Shown here: positions 25,296 to 36,159 of the stretch, in pieces
Numbering within the stretch: the stretch's first letter is position 1
Layout: each line of letters opens with the position of its first letter
Assembly: GCA_001695595.3 (NCBI GenBank)
Contig: MBPM02000047.1
Coordinates: 310,001 to 374,000, forward strand
Length of the DNA stretch: 64,000 nt
Reading direction: 5' to 3'
Source: Plasmopara viticola
Taxonomy: Eukaryota > Oomycota > Peronosporomycetes > Peronosporales > Peronosporaceae
Translations under genes and position numbers: made by a program
Notes under the pieces: generated by a model
What the model was told of the DNA's origin: nothing
The model's input: only the letters and a program-made list of their open reading frames with translations
Databases searched by the model: none

Positions 25296-26979
25296 ATGAA
25301 GCGAAAGTCTCAGTCCGACGCCGAGCCTCCGCGCATCGCTTCTCGCCGCGTCGCTTCTCCACCTTCTTCTCCAGCCTCCCTTCCCCACGAAGGAGACAAT
25401 GGTAATGCCGCACCACCCGCCGACGACGTTCCACGAGGGCGTGGACGAGCTGGCGTCACCAGAGAGCGTGCACACTACTTTGCAACAGGAGAAACTGCGG
25501 CGCCTGCCTCTGCTCCTGCCGAGACCACCGAGTCGTGGCCAGGCTACTATGCAACTATTCGAGAGCTCAGCAACAATCGTCAGGCTGCGCAGGATGCGCG
25601 GAATCGCCGTCAACCCGTCGAGGAGCTACCCACGATTGTTTGGACGCCCAAGCGTGCTGCTCGCCTTACCGTGTTGCGAGATGACTACAAAGTTCAGCGG
25701 TTAAGAGACTTGGCGTTGAAGTGTCTGGCAGAACACGTCGAGCAGCTTCCTACACTCGAGCACATTGACGCTACTGCGCGTCATCAAGTGGCTCGTGCTG
25801 TGGTGAAGCTCCGACGCCTCAAGCCGGAGGTTTTGCCGCTGTTTATCTTTTCTGGAGTCACTGAAATTGACATTCCAGACTGCTCGAATATTGACGAAGA
25901 TACATTTATCCGTGCACTTAAAGATTGTGCCGCCTTGTCGGTTCTAAGACTCGGTCTATGTGGACGCTGTGTCTCAGACACTGTCATTCATGAGCTCGGA
26001 GACGCCTTGAAATCCGTGGAGCAGCTGCAAGTGCAAGGATGCTATCGACTCTCTGACGCAGGCTGTGAAGCTCTCGTGCGACGCTGTGCGCCGTCATTGG
26101 ACTCGTTTGAAATCTCGTGCAACCAGCGAATGACCAAAAAATCCATCGATTCTTTTTGTGAGCTTCACAATTTGCACTCGTTGACGCTTTCCGAGTGTCC
26201 ACAACTTGACGATGCTAGCTTGGAATCGTTAAAGACGATGAAAAGTCTGCGAAAGCTCCAGCTGCATCAAATGGAACGACTGACCGATGAAGGCATTGTT
26301 TCACTTGCTCAAAGTTTACCGGATTTGGAAGATTGTTCAGTAGCTCGATGCTCTCAACTCACAAATGCGGCGGTCAAGGGAATTTTCGACGCTTGTCGCG
26401 GCTTGAAAGTGTTGGATGTGTCGGATTTGCATCTTATCACGGACGACTCCTTCGAGTCTGTACGTGAACATGGACACGCTCTTCGTTGCGTTTCCATGCG
26501 CTGTTGCCTAAAACTAACGGACGTCGCGATTCAACACATTGCCTTTGGTGCTACGTCGTACTTGAAAATTTTGAACATGTCTAGTGTCTCGGTAAGCCTG
26601 CTCGTGCGTATCTATGGTCTAAAGAACTTTTTTACATTCCGGGCTTATGTTCCTTACAGCAAGCCACCGATGTTGCTATGATGGCGTTGCTCGAGCACTG
26701 CGCTGCTAGTCTAACTACGCTCGATATTTCGTTCTGTCGAAATATTCGGGAGGACGCCTTAGGAATATTCGCTGACAGGGCGGAAAAGCTCCGTTCCTTG
26801 GTACTTTGGGGCTGTACACAGGTTTGTGCAGTATCTACTCGATACAATGGCTGCGTCTTACGGTAGACAATGTGATTGAATGCGTGAAGGTCACAGCCCG
26901 ATTCCTGACTTGCCATGCTCAAGATGATTTAATTGTCACCGGGCATCCTCTACTAACAGGCCTTTCTATTCGGTATTAA
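25296..26979 (+). CDS. RAD7-like leucine-rich-repeat protein
   Basis: Three exons, 25296-26591, 26660-26821 and 26890-26979, with 68-nt introns, encode 515 residues. After a low-complexity basic N-terminus, a region near residues 110-180 (LRDLALKCLAEHVEQLP, then LPLFIFSGVTEIDIPDC) resembles the core of yeast Rad7/Rhp7, followed by about twelve cysteine-containing LRRs of the AMN1/F-box type (LRLGLCGRCVSD, LQVQGCYRLSDAGCEAL). The end, LWGCTQVTARFL...TGHPLLTGL, also fits. Rad7 proteins act in global-genome nucleotide excision repair, in a complex with Rad16 and a cullin ligase. That role is inferred. Intron 1 has a normal GTAAGC...CAG. Intron 2 (GTTTGT...AAG) has an unusual acceptor, but it alone joins the family-like ends in frame. 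Confidence 0.75.
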
Positions 26980-27322
26980 ATCCTGCTAATAATTTGTTTA
27001 TACTTTCTTGAATGTTTTTTTGATTTCGGCATGGGAGACGACGAAGCGTGGTTTTAGTGATGATATGCTCTTGGGACAGGGTGATTGAAACAGAAAAGGC
27101 GGCTTGTGAATGTCGGGAATGATGAGATGGCCGAGCTACTGAGTAGCTTTTCTCAGATTTCATTGAAGCAGCTGCGACTAGCTGGGCTTGTTTTTTGCTG
27201 ATTCGATTTCGGAATGCAAGTCTCAGATTCATCATTTGACATGACGTCGCCATGTCGCGTTTTCTTCACGTCTTTTGACCGGCACAAGTCCATTTGCGCT
27301 CGCGAGCTTAAGAGTTAACTGG
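26980..27322. other. Short intergenic gap
   Basis: 343 bp between the RAD7-like stop and the MYB start, same orientation. Nothing recognisable apart from the expected 3' UTR and promoter. Confidence 0.5.
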
Positions 27323-29055
27323 ATGATGGACCTGCGCTACGCCCCTTACCAGCGCAAGAAAAGCTCTAGAAAGTGAGTGACAACTCAGCGTTATAAGATT
27401 AAGATGCGGTTGACTATTATTTTCATTAATAGAGGAAAATCGACTACGATCACTTTAACTCGACCACGTAGTGAAGGATTGCGATGGACATCTGAAGAAG
27501 TAATTGAAAGTTGGTTTTTGGGAATTTAGTACGCGGGAATAGAAAGCTAATGACTGTCGTGGCGTGACGTTAAGGATTCATTACTTCGCGATGGCGTTTG
27601 CAAGTTTGGAGGTAAAAAATGGAAAACAATCTCCGAGCACCTCGAGCGACGGACTCCAGAAGAGTGCAACAAGCGCTGGAATAAGCTCCAAAGTCTTGAC
27701 TCTGTTGTGAAGCGGCCATGGACACAAGAAGAAGACGCTCAAATGTTTCAGTTGGTTAAGAAGTATGGGGCAAGCAAATGGGCTGTGATCGCTTCATACT
27801 TGTTGGGGAGAAATGGCAAGCAATGCCGTGAACGGTGAGTTTGAAGAGCTGCTTTATGTAGAGGTGACCATTCTGATTTTTGATGAACAACAGTTGGCAC
27901 AACCAATTAAATCCTACGATCAAGAAGACGCCTTGGACAGAAGAGGAGAATTCTATCATTCTTAACATGCAAGCTCAATTTGGCAACTGCTGGGCTAAGA
28001 TCACGTCCCAGCTGCCCGGTCGGACGGACAATGCTGTAAAAAATCACTGGCACTCGTCATTAAAATTACAAGCAAATCGTGCGCGTGGAGACTCTGGAGA
28101 CCAATCAACCAAGCGTACGAAAACAAAAAAGTTGCGCAAGACCAAGACGAATCAATCTACAACGAAACAGTGCGACGGCTTTTTTCCTTGTGTTGATTTT
28201 CCTGCTTGCACAGATGCAGCAAGTGATCCGGGTACAACTCTCTCTGGTGGTGCACTGAATGACGCGGATATGGTTGCAACTTCCATTCCTTCTGATGATC
28301 CATCGATGGTCGATTTGGATAGTGTGGTTGACTTTTTCGACAAATCGATCATTCACGATAATGACTCTGGGTCTTTTTCACCTGATGTCGTATCGAGTGT
28401 CGATAGTCTGGATTTGTACACGTATGCTCACTCGTATCAAGAAAACGTGTTGCGAGCTCAAGCTGTCATTGACAACATTCTTGATCCGATGGGAATGGAT
28501 AGTTGCACCGGCAACAGCTCGAGTCCGTTGTCTTTGTCGGATGTGTCCGCCAATCGAGCGACCAATATTTACCTTAACGAGAATCTCATGGATGCATGGT
28601 TTTTAAATAATGACGACGTCAGCCCGGACGACGAGCTGTACGTGGATCCTACGTCCCCAGCACAGGTTATGTTCGACTTGGACGAGTTGTTGTACGATTC
28701 ACTCCATGATGCTAATGGAGATGATGCGCTCCAAGAGACGACTGAAGTGGAATCTTCTAATTTGGTCTTGAGCTTACCGTTAGGCGAAGTCGCCCGCGTG
28801 TACCAGCGATCGGGGCTCGATTCGGATTGGGGACCATGTGGCACGAATTCCTCTTCAATAGCGTCGACGACAGGATCGGTGTTGACCCCTGTCTCAACTA
28901 ACGTTGCGCCTGACCTGTTGCCAGTCGATGATATGCTTTTTCGACGCAAGGACGAGACTTTGTTTGATGGCGTGAATCATGAACACTCATCCCAAAAGAG
29001 TGGCCATGCGCAGCACTATTCAGCACTTGCGTCCCTGCTCGACGTGGAAGTTTAA
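27323..29055 (+). CDS. R1R2R3 MYB transcription factor
   Basis: Four exons, 27323-27372, 27433-27499, 27575-27834 and 27894-29055, encode 512 residues. Introns are 60, 75 and 59 nt. Three MYB repeats lie near the N-terminus. R1: LRWTSEEDSLL...KKWKTISEHL...CNKRWNKL. R2: KRPWTQEEDAQMFQLVKKYG...GRNGKQCRERWHNQL. R3: KKTPWTEEENSIIL...GRTDNAVKNHWHSSL. Each keeps its regularly spaced Trp or aromatic residues. Three-repeat MYBs resemble animal c-Myb and plant MYB3R, which bind AACNG-type sites and often control cell-cycle genes. In oomycetes several are induced during sporulation. The long C-terminal tail is acidic and Ser/Asp-rich, a plausible activation domain. Intron 2 ends in AAG rather than the usual YAG. 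Confidence 0.87.
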
Positions 29056-29245
29056 GTTCGTGGGACAAGCAAAGCAATAGTTGTCTTTACTTATTGTGTA
29101 AGAGTAGCGTGCAGTTTGGATACGTGTTTACCAGCAATTGAAGTCATTGACACTCACTTTATTTTTGGCTGGTGATCAAGCAGTCGTTATATTCAAAGCG
29201 ACGCGATCCATGTATGGACAGCTTGTATAACAAATCGACTTTATT
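29056..29245. other. MYB to ankyrin-protein spacer
   Basis: 190 bp that must hold the MYB 3' end and the next gene's promoter. No element is recognised. Confidence 0.4.
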
Positions 29246-31429
29246 ATGACAGCAACTGGAGATGGCACGAATATTGGAGCCTCTTCCAATAAGCGCCATG
29301 GTAAGGTGCACCAGGCTATCGAAGCAACATCGTTTGCTCTAGGTATTACGCACAGAAAGGATTTAAGAGCAAACAGCGACGACGATGACGACGACGTCAA
29401 TCCGAAGGACATTGTTATACGCCCTGAGCCCTTAATGCAGCAACGTGCTAGTCCTCGCGATGCTGAAGCCGGATTGCAACTCATCAGTCTTTGTCGCGAA
29501 GGTGACTTAAACGCTGTAATGCAGCAAGTTCGTGCTGGTGCTCCTGCTGGATTTATTACCGAAAGTAGCTGGACGCCAGTGGCAGCAGCAGCTTACAGCG
29601 GCGTTGAAGATGTGCTCTTGTATCTTTTGGACATTGGTGCTGATGCCATGTACGAGACCTCGGCGCGAAATAGTAAGAAGCAGGAACCGAATGAAACTGT
29701 GACGATAAGGTGCAATACTCCGCTGCATTGGGCATGCTACAAAGGTCACGCCGACACGGTGGCAATCTTGCTCGCTGCCGGATACAATCCCGAAGCTGCG
29801 GATACAATTGGCAATCGAAGTCTGCACTTGGTTTGCTCCGGCGATCATCTTGAGGTCGTGAAACAATTACTAACTCACTCAGCTGCTGCCGAGCCGCGCA
29901 ATAAGTTTGGAAATCGGCCCGTGGATCTGGCCACAGAGCCAGGATGTCGCCGCTTGGTGACACGATTCCAGGCGCAAACAGCTTGTGAATGGTGCAAAGA
30001 AACGTTTAGCCGCCTTCGCCGTCCTAGCTTGTGCCAACAGTGTCTCAATGTCTTTTGCGACACGACCCCCTGTTCATCGATTTTCACGCCATCGACGCAT
30101 TTACGTCTTGCATCAAATGAAGCAAACAATGCAGAGCTGGATCTCTCTTTTGTCAAGCGAACTCGAGTACGTACGGTACGTTTCTGTCAGGAATGCACAA
30201 TGGAAATGAACAAAGCAGAACGAGACTTGCGCACTGTACTCGATAGCAAACTTGAGCTTATTCGCCAGGCTATCGTAGTGCTCGATCCGACTGACCAGAG
30301 TGTTGGACATCTACCCATTACTTTTGCAGACATGTTGAACGAACATGTGAAAGGTATTGTTAAAGATGAGCAAGGTTCGGGTGATGCTGAAGGCGAAGCA
30401 GGTGGCCAGAGTGAAGATATTTCAACCGTGGGCGTCGGGCCTTCTGACACGTTGAATTTACATCAGGAAAGTGAAAGTGATTTTCACAATGGATTCAAAG
30501 CTGCACCGTCAAGTATTGAATCACCTTTGAACAATGATGGAATCGACGCCGGGCAAAGATCATCGAGATCGCTCTCAAGTCACAAGCGTCGATCATTGCC
30601 AAGCGTTGAGATTATTCTGAGTGCACTCACGCTGACTCAGACAGACGCCGAGTCACTCTACACTGCACTGGAAGCTGCACAGCGCAAAGCTGCCGACGAA
30701 GAGCTGCTGCGTGTTTCGCAGCAAACGTACCGAGAGCTTGTCGCTCACGTTGCGTTGCAGGATGAAGTAAAGGCTGTGCTTGCTGTACGTCCGATTGGAG
30801 TTCGATCGCTCTTGGAGCCACTCAGACGAGCATTGCAACACGCGACTCATGAGCACGTTCATTCGGTGATGCTATCAATGGCGCTCCAAGTGATACAAAG
30901 TGCGGAAGCAGAGTGCACACTCTTTGGATGTCATGCTTTGTGTGAGAGAATTGAGCAAGGTTCCTGTCGCCATCGTAAAAACATTGCCCGTCTTGAAGCA
31001 AGTCTTGCCGAAGCTCAGCAACGTGGAGGCAGCGACAAATTGCTTACAGTTGCTAGTGCACTACGCGATCGCTTACTTGCTGAAGTTCAATTGGAAGCTA
31101 GTCTACTGCCGTTCAGAGCCACTGAAGCTGATCTGCCTCGACTACAATCACCTCTCAATAGTGGCAAGTATGTCTTTAGCGACGGAACAGCACTCGATAC
31201 TTTGTTGCAAGCTTTGGAATATCGCACTCAACTTGTCTCGATTGCCATCGACGTTGGCTCATCAGTCGAGGGTGTGTCACTGTCTCTGCTGGAAGATGCG
31301 TCAAACCTGCTTAAACAATTAAAGCGAGATGTTCGAGACGAGTCTAAAGCAGAAGACGAACGGCGAAAAGCCGAAGAAGAAGCTGCGCTTAAAGCAGCCA
31401 AGAAGAGTAAGAAAAAGAAGAAAAAATAA
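29246..31429 (+). CDS. Ankyrin-repeat protein with degenerate FYVE-like finger
   Basis: A single exon of 727 residues. Ankyrin repeats span about 75-235 (TPVAAAAYSGVEDVLLYLLD, TPLHWACYKGHADTVAILLA, NRSLHLVCSGDHLEVVKQLL). A cysteine-rich finger follows at about 244-320 (CEWCKETF, CQQCLNVFC, CQEC). Spacing is like FYVE, but the basic RRHHCR core is replaced by RRPSLCQ and no WxxD precedes it, so phosphoinositide binding is doubtful. The remaining 400 residues are mostly helical and charged, ending in a lysine-rich tail (KKSKKKKKK). The architecture parallels the ankyrin-FYVE protein at 15088, so the two may be old paralogues. Function unknown: probably a scaffold. Confidence 0.8.
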   Translation: MTATGDGTNIGASSNKRHGKVHQAIEATSFALGITHRKDLRANSDDDDDDVNPKDIVIRPEPLMQQRASPRDAEAGLQLISLCREGDLNAVMQQVRAGAPAGFITESSWTPVAAAAYSGVEDVLLYLLDIGADAMYETSARNSKKQEPNETVTIRCNTPLHWACYKGHADTVAILLAAGYNPEAADTIGNRSLHLVCSGDHLEVVKQLLTHSAAAEPRNKFGNRPVDLATEPGCRRLVTRFQAQTACEWCKETFSRLRRPSLCQQCLNVFCDTTPCSSIFTPSTHLRLASNEANNAELDLSFVKRTRVRTVRFCQECTMEMNKAERDLRTVLDSKLELIRQAIVVLDPTDQSVGHLPITFADMLNEHVKGIVKDEQGSGDAEGEAGGQSEDISTVGVGPSDTLNLHQESESDFHNGFKAAPSSIESPLNNDGIDAGQRSSRSLSSHKRRSLPSVEIILSALTLTQTDAESLYTALEAAQRKAADEELLRVSQQTYRELVAHVALQDEVKAVLAVRPIGVRSLLEPLRRALQHATHEHVHSVMLSMALQVIQSAEAECTLFGCHALCERIEQGSCRHRKNIARLEASLAEAQQRGGSDKLLTVASALRDRLLAEVQLEASLLPFRATEADLPRLQSPLNSGKYVFSDGTALDTLLQALEYRTQLVSIAIDVGSSVEGVSLSLLEDASNLLKQLKRDVRDESKAEDERRKAEEEAALKAAKKSKKKKKK

Positions 31430-31523
31430 ACGAGAGGAATAGAATGAGACGAATACAATAGCAACAACATAGCTCAATTGGGATTTGTCGGTTCTTCATC
31501 GTAATTCGAATCCAGACTTGGAA

Positions 31524-32028
31524 TTAGACAATAGACCCAGCATTCGAGGCAATACGCGGCCACAGGTCGGCACACTCTTTACCAACGGGCCCCGTAATGG
31601 CCGAGCCCTTCATTTCTCCCTTTGGATTGACGATCACACCAGCATTGTCTTCAAAGTAGAGAAAAACACCGTCTTTACGGCGCCAGGCCTTGCGCTGACG
31701 AATGACCACAGCAGGCATGACCTTCTTACGAAGATCAGGCTTACCCTTCTTGACGGTAGCCAGCACCATGTCACCCACACCGGCAGCAGGCAAACGGTTT
31801 AGACGACCTTTAATACCACACACTGCAATAATGTAGAGATTCTTGGCGCCTGAATTGTCAGCGCAGTTCATGACGGCACCGACAGGGAGACCCAAAGTCA
31901 TACGAAACTTGTTGCCAGAGGCCCCACCACGTCCTGCAGTTAATCAGGCCATTGCAAATAATACAATTTAGATAACTAATCAGCTAAGACGTAATTTCAT
32001 AGATAAACATACCACGCTTAGTTGCCAT
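31524..32028 (-). CDS. RPL23: 60S ribosomal protein L23 (uL14)
   Basis: Two exons on the minus strand, 32028-32013 and 31933-31524, with a 79-nt intron (GTATGT...CAG), encode 141 residues. The first exon is only 16 nt (MATKRG plus a split codon). The protein matches uL14 along its whole length: [57 protein letters not shown] and the end [13 protein letters not shown]. It sits at the subunit interface of the large ribosomal subunit. The tiny first exon is easily missed. The gene starts 182 bp from the divergently transcribed WBP4-like gene and ends 94 bp from the preceding convergent ankyrin gene. Confidence 0.96.
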
Positions 32029-32209
32029 TGTTGCTGCTGCCTTTAAAGAATTACGACTGAAAACTTGCGATGGCCATCCGTTTTACATCTTTAGTGAAAC
32101 ACATTAACTTGTGTACACCACATTGTTCATATTTTTGGAGAGCAGTAATTCAATAGTAAATAATCAATTAATACTACATGCAAAATTTCGAGACAAGAAT
32201 TGTGGAGGC
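32029..32209. promoter_or_regulatory. Divergent promoter between L23 and WBP4-like genes
   Basis: 181 bp separate the two opposite start codons, so the interval must hold both 5' UTRs and both core promoters. A TTCATATTTTT run lies on the WBP4 side. No consensus element is clear enough to name. Confidence 0.5.
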
Positions 32210-33466
32210 ATGGTGGACTACTGGGTGTCCAAGGAGCGCCATCACTGCAAGTACTGCAATGTGTGGATGCAGGGTGACAGAATAGTAAGTCAAAGCTCCG
32301 TGCTTGCTTTCTTGACGTCGCTATCGATCACTAATCGATCTCATTGATTGCAGAGCATTAAACACCACGAGCAGGGCAAAAGACACAAGGATAAGGTTGA
32401 GGACACGCTTAAGGTTAAGCGTCAAGCCAAGTCAGATGCCATCAAGTCCGACAGAGAGCTACGTGACCAGCTTAAGCAGATAGAGGAGGATGCACACATT
32501 AAATATGCACAGGATATGGCGAAAAGACGAGCGCCAACTCGGCCTGAGCAGAGCAACGCGCCGCCTCCACCCCCTCGAAGACCAAGTCAAACGAATAGAA
32601 TTAATCAACCGTTTCTATCATCTAGGCCGCTTGCTGATACCGTGATGTCACGGCAGCCCTCAAGCGGAGAATACTGTCGACCTCCTTTGGAGCTGGAAGA
32701 GCCGGTAAAGGAAGTCGAGGACGATCGAGGCGTGTACGCTGTACGAGGCATTGTCTACTTGGAAGGTAAGAAGCACAGTGCACAGTTGGAGACAGGGAGC
32801 GCTTGTCAGATTTGGGTCGAAGAGGTAGAGCAGTGGATTGATGCTTTGGTCGAACAGGCTACAGTACACACGGTTCCGAACACTGCGCTGAGCTTCAGAC
32901 GCTTTACGGTTATGTACATGCTTCCAGTATCTGAGAAACAGGAAACGAATGAAGAGCCATCAAAGCCTATGGTGGAGCATGAGGTGCTGGCCGACCGCTT
33001 ACGAATTCCTTTGCCGGCAAACGTGACACTTCAAGCTGCGGAGAAAATGGTCGATCAATGGCGCAATAGTCGAGATGCAATAGGAAAGGGGTCAAAGCCA
33101 CACGTTGCAATTGACGAGACCACTGGCATGGGTGAATGGAGTACCGTTGAAGTTCGACTGATTGACGAAAGCCCTGAAGCAGTGGCGAAACGTACAGCCG
33201 AAGCAGAAGCTGAGGCACAACGTACGATAGAGAAGCAAGAGCGTCTTGATGCACTGGACGATTTTTCAATGCAAGGAGACAATGCTTTGGGTGCATATAA
33301 TCCGTGGGGAGGCACCTACAAGGGCGTTAATCTTAATGAGGCTGGCAATGTAAGGGTTCCACGTCGCGAAGAAGAAATTAAAATCACGACGGATGGGAAC
33401 GTCAGCTTTAAGAATCGGGGTGAAAAGAAGCACAAACGTCGGAGGATACACACGGAAGACCAGTAA
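32210..33466 (+). CDS. WBP4/FBP21-like spliceosomal zinc-finger protein
   Basis: Two exons, 32210-32284 and 32354-33466, with a 69-nt intron (GTAAGT...CAG), encode 395 residues. A U1-type C2H2 finger opens the protein: YWVSKERHHCKYCNVWM in exon 1, ending IKHHEQGKRHK in exon 2, so the intron cuts the finger. A charged helix follows (residues about 40-90), then a proline-rich stretch (PPPPPRRP). The end, GAYNPWGGTYKGV and VSFKNRGEKKHKRRR, resembles the C-terminus of WBP4/FBP21, a spliceosomal B-complex protein. I do not see the two WW domains that the animal protein has. Role in splicing is inferred from the finger and tail. Confidence 0.75.
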
Positions 33467-33586
33467 ATACAAATTGAACACTCTTGTATCTTGTATTTTG
33501 CTTGAATGTACTGCTTTTTGCTTAGCAACGAGCTTTTTCTCTTACTAAAAAGAAAGACAGAGAGCACAAGAGACCGCGGACAAGCT

Positions 33587-34365
33587 CTACAGTCGACCCC
33601 CAGCAGCCTTGATCTTTTCAGCATCCAAGTAAGCAGTTCCATAGGGAAGAAACTCATCGCTGTGGGTGCTGGCAATGTTCTTGTACTCACTAGCCTGCTT
33701 GGCAATGTCGGCCACCTCATCATCTGAGAGATCACGCACATACTTGACAGGGTTGCCAGCCCACAGTTGTCCTGATGGGATGCGACGTCCAGGAGGCACT
33801 ACACTGCCAGCTGCAACGATCGTGTTTGACTCGACCAAAGCGCCGTCCAAGATGATGGCGCCCATGCCAATGAGCGCATTGTTTTCAATCGTACAGGAGT
33901 AGAGCGTGCAGCCGTGACCGATGGTCACGTCATTTCCAATATTAGCGCCAGGAGCCAGGCCAGGGTTGGTGGAACTGGCCGTGTGGATGACTGTACGGTC
34001 CTGCACATTCGTGCGATTGCCAATACGCACCTGGTTGAGGTCTCCACGGATAACTACATTGTAAAATACCGATGCTTCGTTGCAGATTTGAACGTCACCC
34101 ACAATTGTTGCATTAGGTGCCACCCAGACGTCGTGCGCAATCTTAGGACGCTTATCGTACAATGCCATGATCTGGCGGTGGCGCGAGACTAAAGTAAACG
34201 AATCGGGTTTTAGAGTTTCATCAGGATCAGCAATGCAAGCTGCTGCGACGTCTTACATTGCTCTTTAAATGACTGGTCATTAAGCACACGGAGGCCAAGG
34301 CGATCGAGTGCCTGACCAGTCTCGCGTACGCAACGGCCTAGCTCAAAGGCCACCTTGCGCATCAT
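33587..34365 (-). CDS. Mitochondrial gamma-carbonic-anhydrase-like protein
   Basis: Two exons on the minus strand, 34365-34257 and 34188-33587, with a 68-nt intron (GTAAGA...TTTAG), encode 236 residues. Exon 1 gives a basic amphipathic start (MMRKVAFELGRCVRETGQ) and the join restores the family motif EQFSRHR. The body is a left-handed beta-helix of hexapeptide repeats (VGDVQI, IGNDVTIGHG) followed by the family's C-terminal helix (WAGNPVKYVRDLSDDE). Plant and protist relatives form the matrix-side gamma-CA arm of mitochondrial complex I. Of the three zinc-binding histidines, two are present (VIHT, residue 105; IGHGC, residue 128). The third is Tyr-133, so catalytic zinc binding is probably lost. 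Start lies 631 bp from the Rheb-like gene's stop. Confidence 0.88.
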
Positions 34366-34996
34366 AGTCCCAAACGACGAGCGGAACGAGCGGCTCTGAA
34401 GGAGACTAACTTTGTTATCCGGACAAGTAGAGGCTGGAAGATAAAAGGCGTGCTATCCGGCCGTCTTGCTTTAACCGGTTAAGCACACAACTTAATCGGA
34501 AATACGATAGCAAATGTGACCTATTCTGTCAATAATAAAGCTAGATCGTATTTGACATTTAGCACATATGAAGAATGACTCTTGTTTATTTGGCTACAAT
34601 GTAGCCTTAAGGCTACACAAAAGGATCTAGTTAATTGCACAATGAAATGCCGATTGCATAATGGCATTGCTCGAACTTTTGCATATGTCAATTGAAATTG
34701 AGACTGCTATACCATTTCTGCCTCATACATTTTGGGTCACAGTATGCTTTTTAGTATGACTGCCCAAATTTACTCACCGGAAGAGTGACCATAAAATTTG
34801 AAGTAGATGAGTATATGACGAGCAACCATATTTTACACCATCTTTTTTAAAACTGCAATAAAATGATGTTTTACATATTTTGTAATGCAAACTTTCGAGA
34901 ATCTCTTGATGCAATTTATGACTGGAAATGGTTTCTCTTTGCCAGCCAAGTCCAAAGAATTTCGCTAGCTATTGCAGTTTGATTATTCATATCGAC
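34366..34996. other. Intergenic between two minus-strand genes
   Basis: 631 bp, AT-rich, no ORF or repeat seen. It should contain the gamma-CA promoter next to 34366 and the Rheb-like 3' UTR. Confidence 0.5.
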
Positions 34997-35788
34997 TTAC
35001 AAGATCAAGCAATGGGACTCGTCGCTCTCTTCCAATAGTCCAGAATCGCGCTCGATTTCCTTGATTAGATAGGTAAACACCTCGTCTGTGCAACCGCATC
35101 AACACAATAATAGGATTGAGACAAACGAGCTTTATGCAATTATGGTTGTGATAACGCCAACGTACTGATATTTTCGTTGTCTTTCGCAGAACACTCTACG
35201 AAGGGACATTCCCAATTGCCGGCCAGAGCCTGACCTTCTTCTACTGTCACCTCTCTATACACATACATCATTTACACCATCGGCACTCCTTATTCCATTG
35301 GCAAATTGGCAAGTACTTGTAGCACTCACCTCGCCTTTTCTAAATCTGACATGCTGCCTACCAGCACGCGCGGCGGCTTGGAACCCAACATGTTGACCAA
35401 TTTTTCATTAATAAGCTTCAGTTTCTCGAGCGAAGTTCGCGACCCAATAGAATAGACGAGCACGTAGCCGTGCACGCCCACTGAAGCCGCTTGGGAGAAG
35501 TTAGCATACTCGTCCTACAACAAGCCGTTCACAGCAATAATCTATTAGCGTATTGCAATTTTTGAAGTTTTGCAGGGATCTTTTAGACGCTCGTACCATT
35601 CCTGCTGTGTCCACGATATCCGTCACGAAGTGTGCGTTGCGCATCCGGATTGTCTTGTGAAAAGTGTTCTCAATAGTCGGGTCGTAATTCTCCACGAAGC
35701 GATTCTCCACAAAGCATGTAGTAAGCGAAGACTTGCCCACGCCTGGGTAGCCCAGCACTGTCAGCTTACGCTGTACCTCAACTGGCAT
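34997..35788 (-). CDS. Rheb-like small GTPase, atypical
   Basis: Four minus-strand exons, 35788-35597, 35514-35330, 35254-35166 and 35085-34997, with 82-, 75- and 80-nt introns, encode 184 residues, the usual Rheb length. The P-loop is GYPGVGKS (13-20). Switch I reads YDPTIENTF, and the G3 box DTAGMDEY, so the residue matching Rheb Gln64 is Met. G5 is ECSAK. The G4 box that selects guanine, NKxD in nearly all Ras proteins, reads SMSD (118-121). The C-terminus is CLIL, a CaaX box expected to be geranylgeranylated. Rheb activates TORC1 from endomembranes. The switch and tail support that assignment, but the G4 and G3 changes make nucleotide handling uncertain. Confidence 0.88.
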
Positions 35789-36159
35789 CTTAAATTACTC
35801 GTTGGCTCTCTGTATTTCTCGCACTGCTTTGAGATACCAGTGACTAGCCGGCTTCTCGCGAGATACGGATTAATTTAAATGACGTACAATTCACGATTAC
35901 TATTTAGTTACAATGGCAATTTCTTTTTTTATATTTTACTGTACAATAATATGAATAGCCTTTGGGAATAGCTTCAAAATCTAGCACAAATCATTAGCAC
36001 AGAGCAAAAAGACAGCATGTATGACACTCATAAAAAACTCAATCCAGTGCGAGAGCAGACAGCAAGCATCATTTGGGTGTTTTACAATTAGTTCGCGATT
36101 GCGTATCAAGCGTTCTGGTTCGATCTCAAACTAGGTCTTTTTGCGGCGTAATTAAATGT
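35789..36159. other. Rheb-like gene upstream region
   Basis: 371 bp ahead of the GTPase start, with AT-rich runs, ending at the SINE-like insertion. No ORF of note. The GTPase promoter must lie here. Confidence 0.5.

Noticed and set aside
36101..36140. GGTTCGATCTC as a tRNA T-arm
   Set aside because: No acceptor or anticodon stem could be paired around it.
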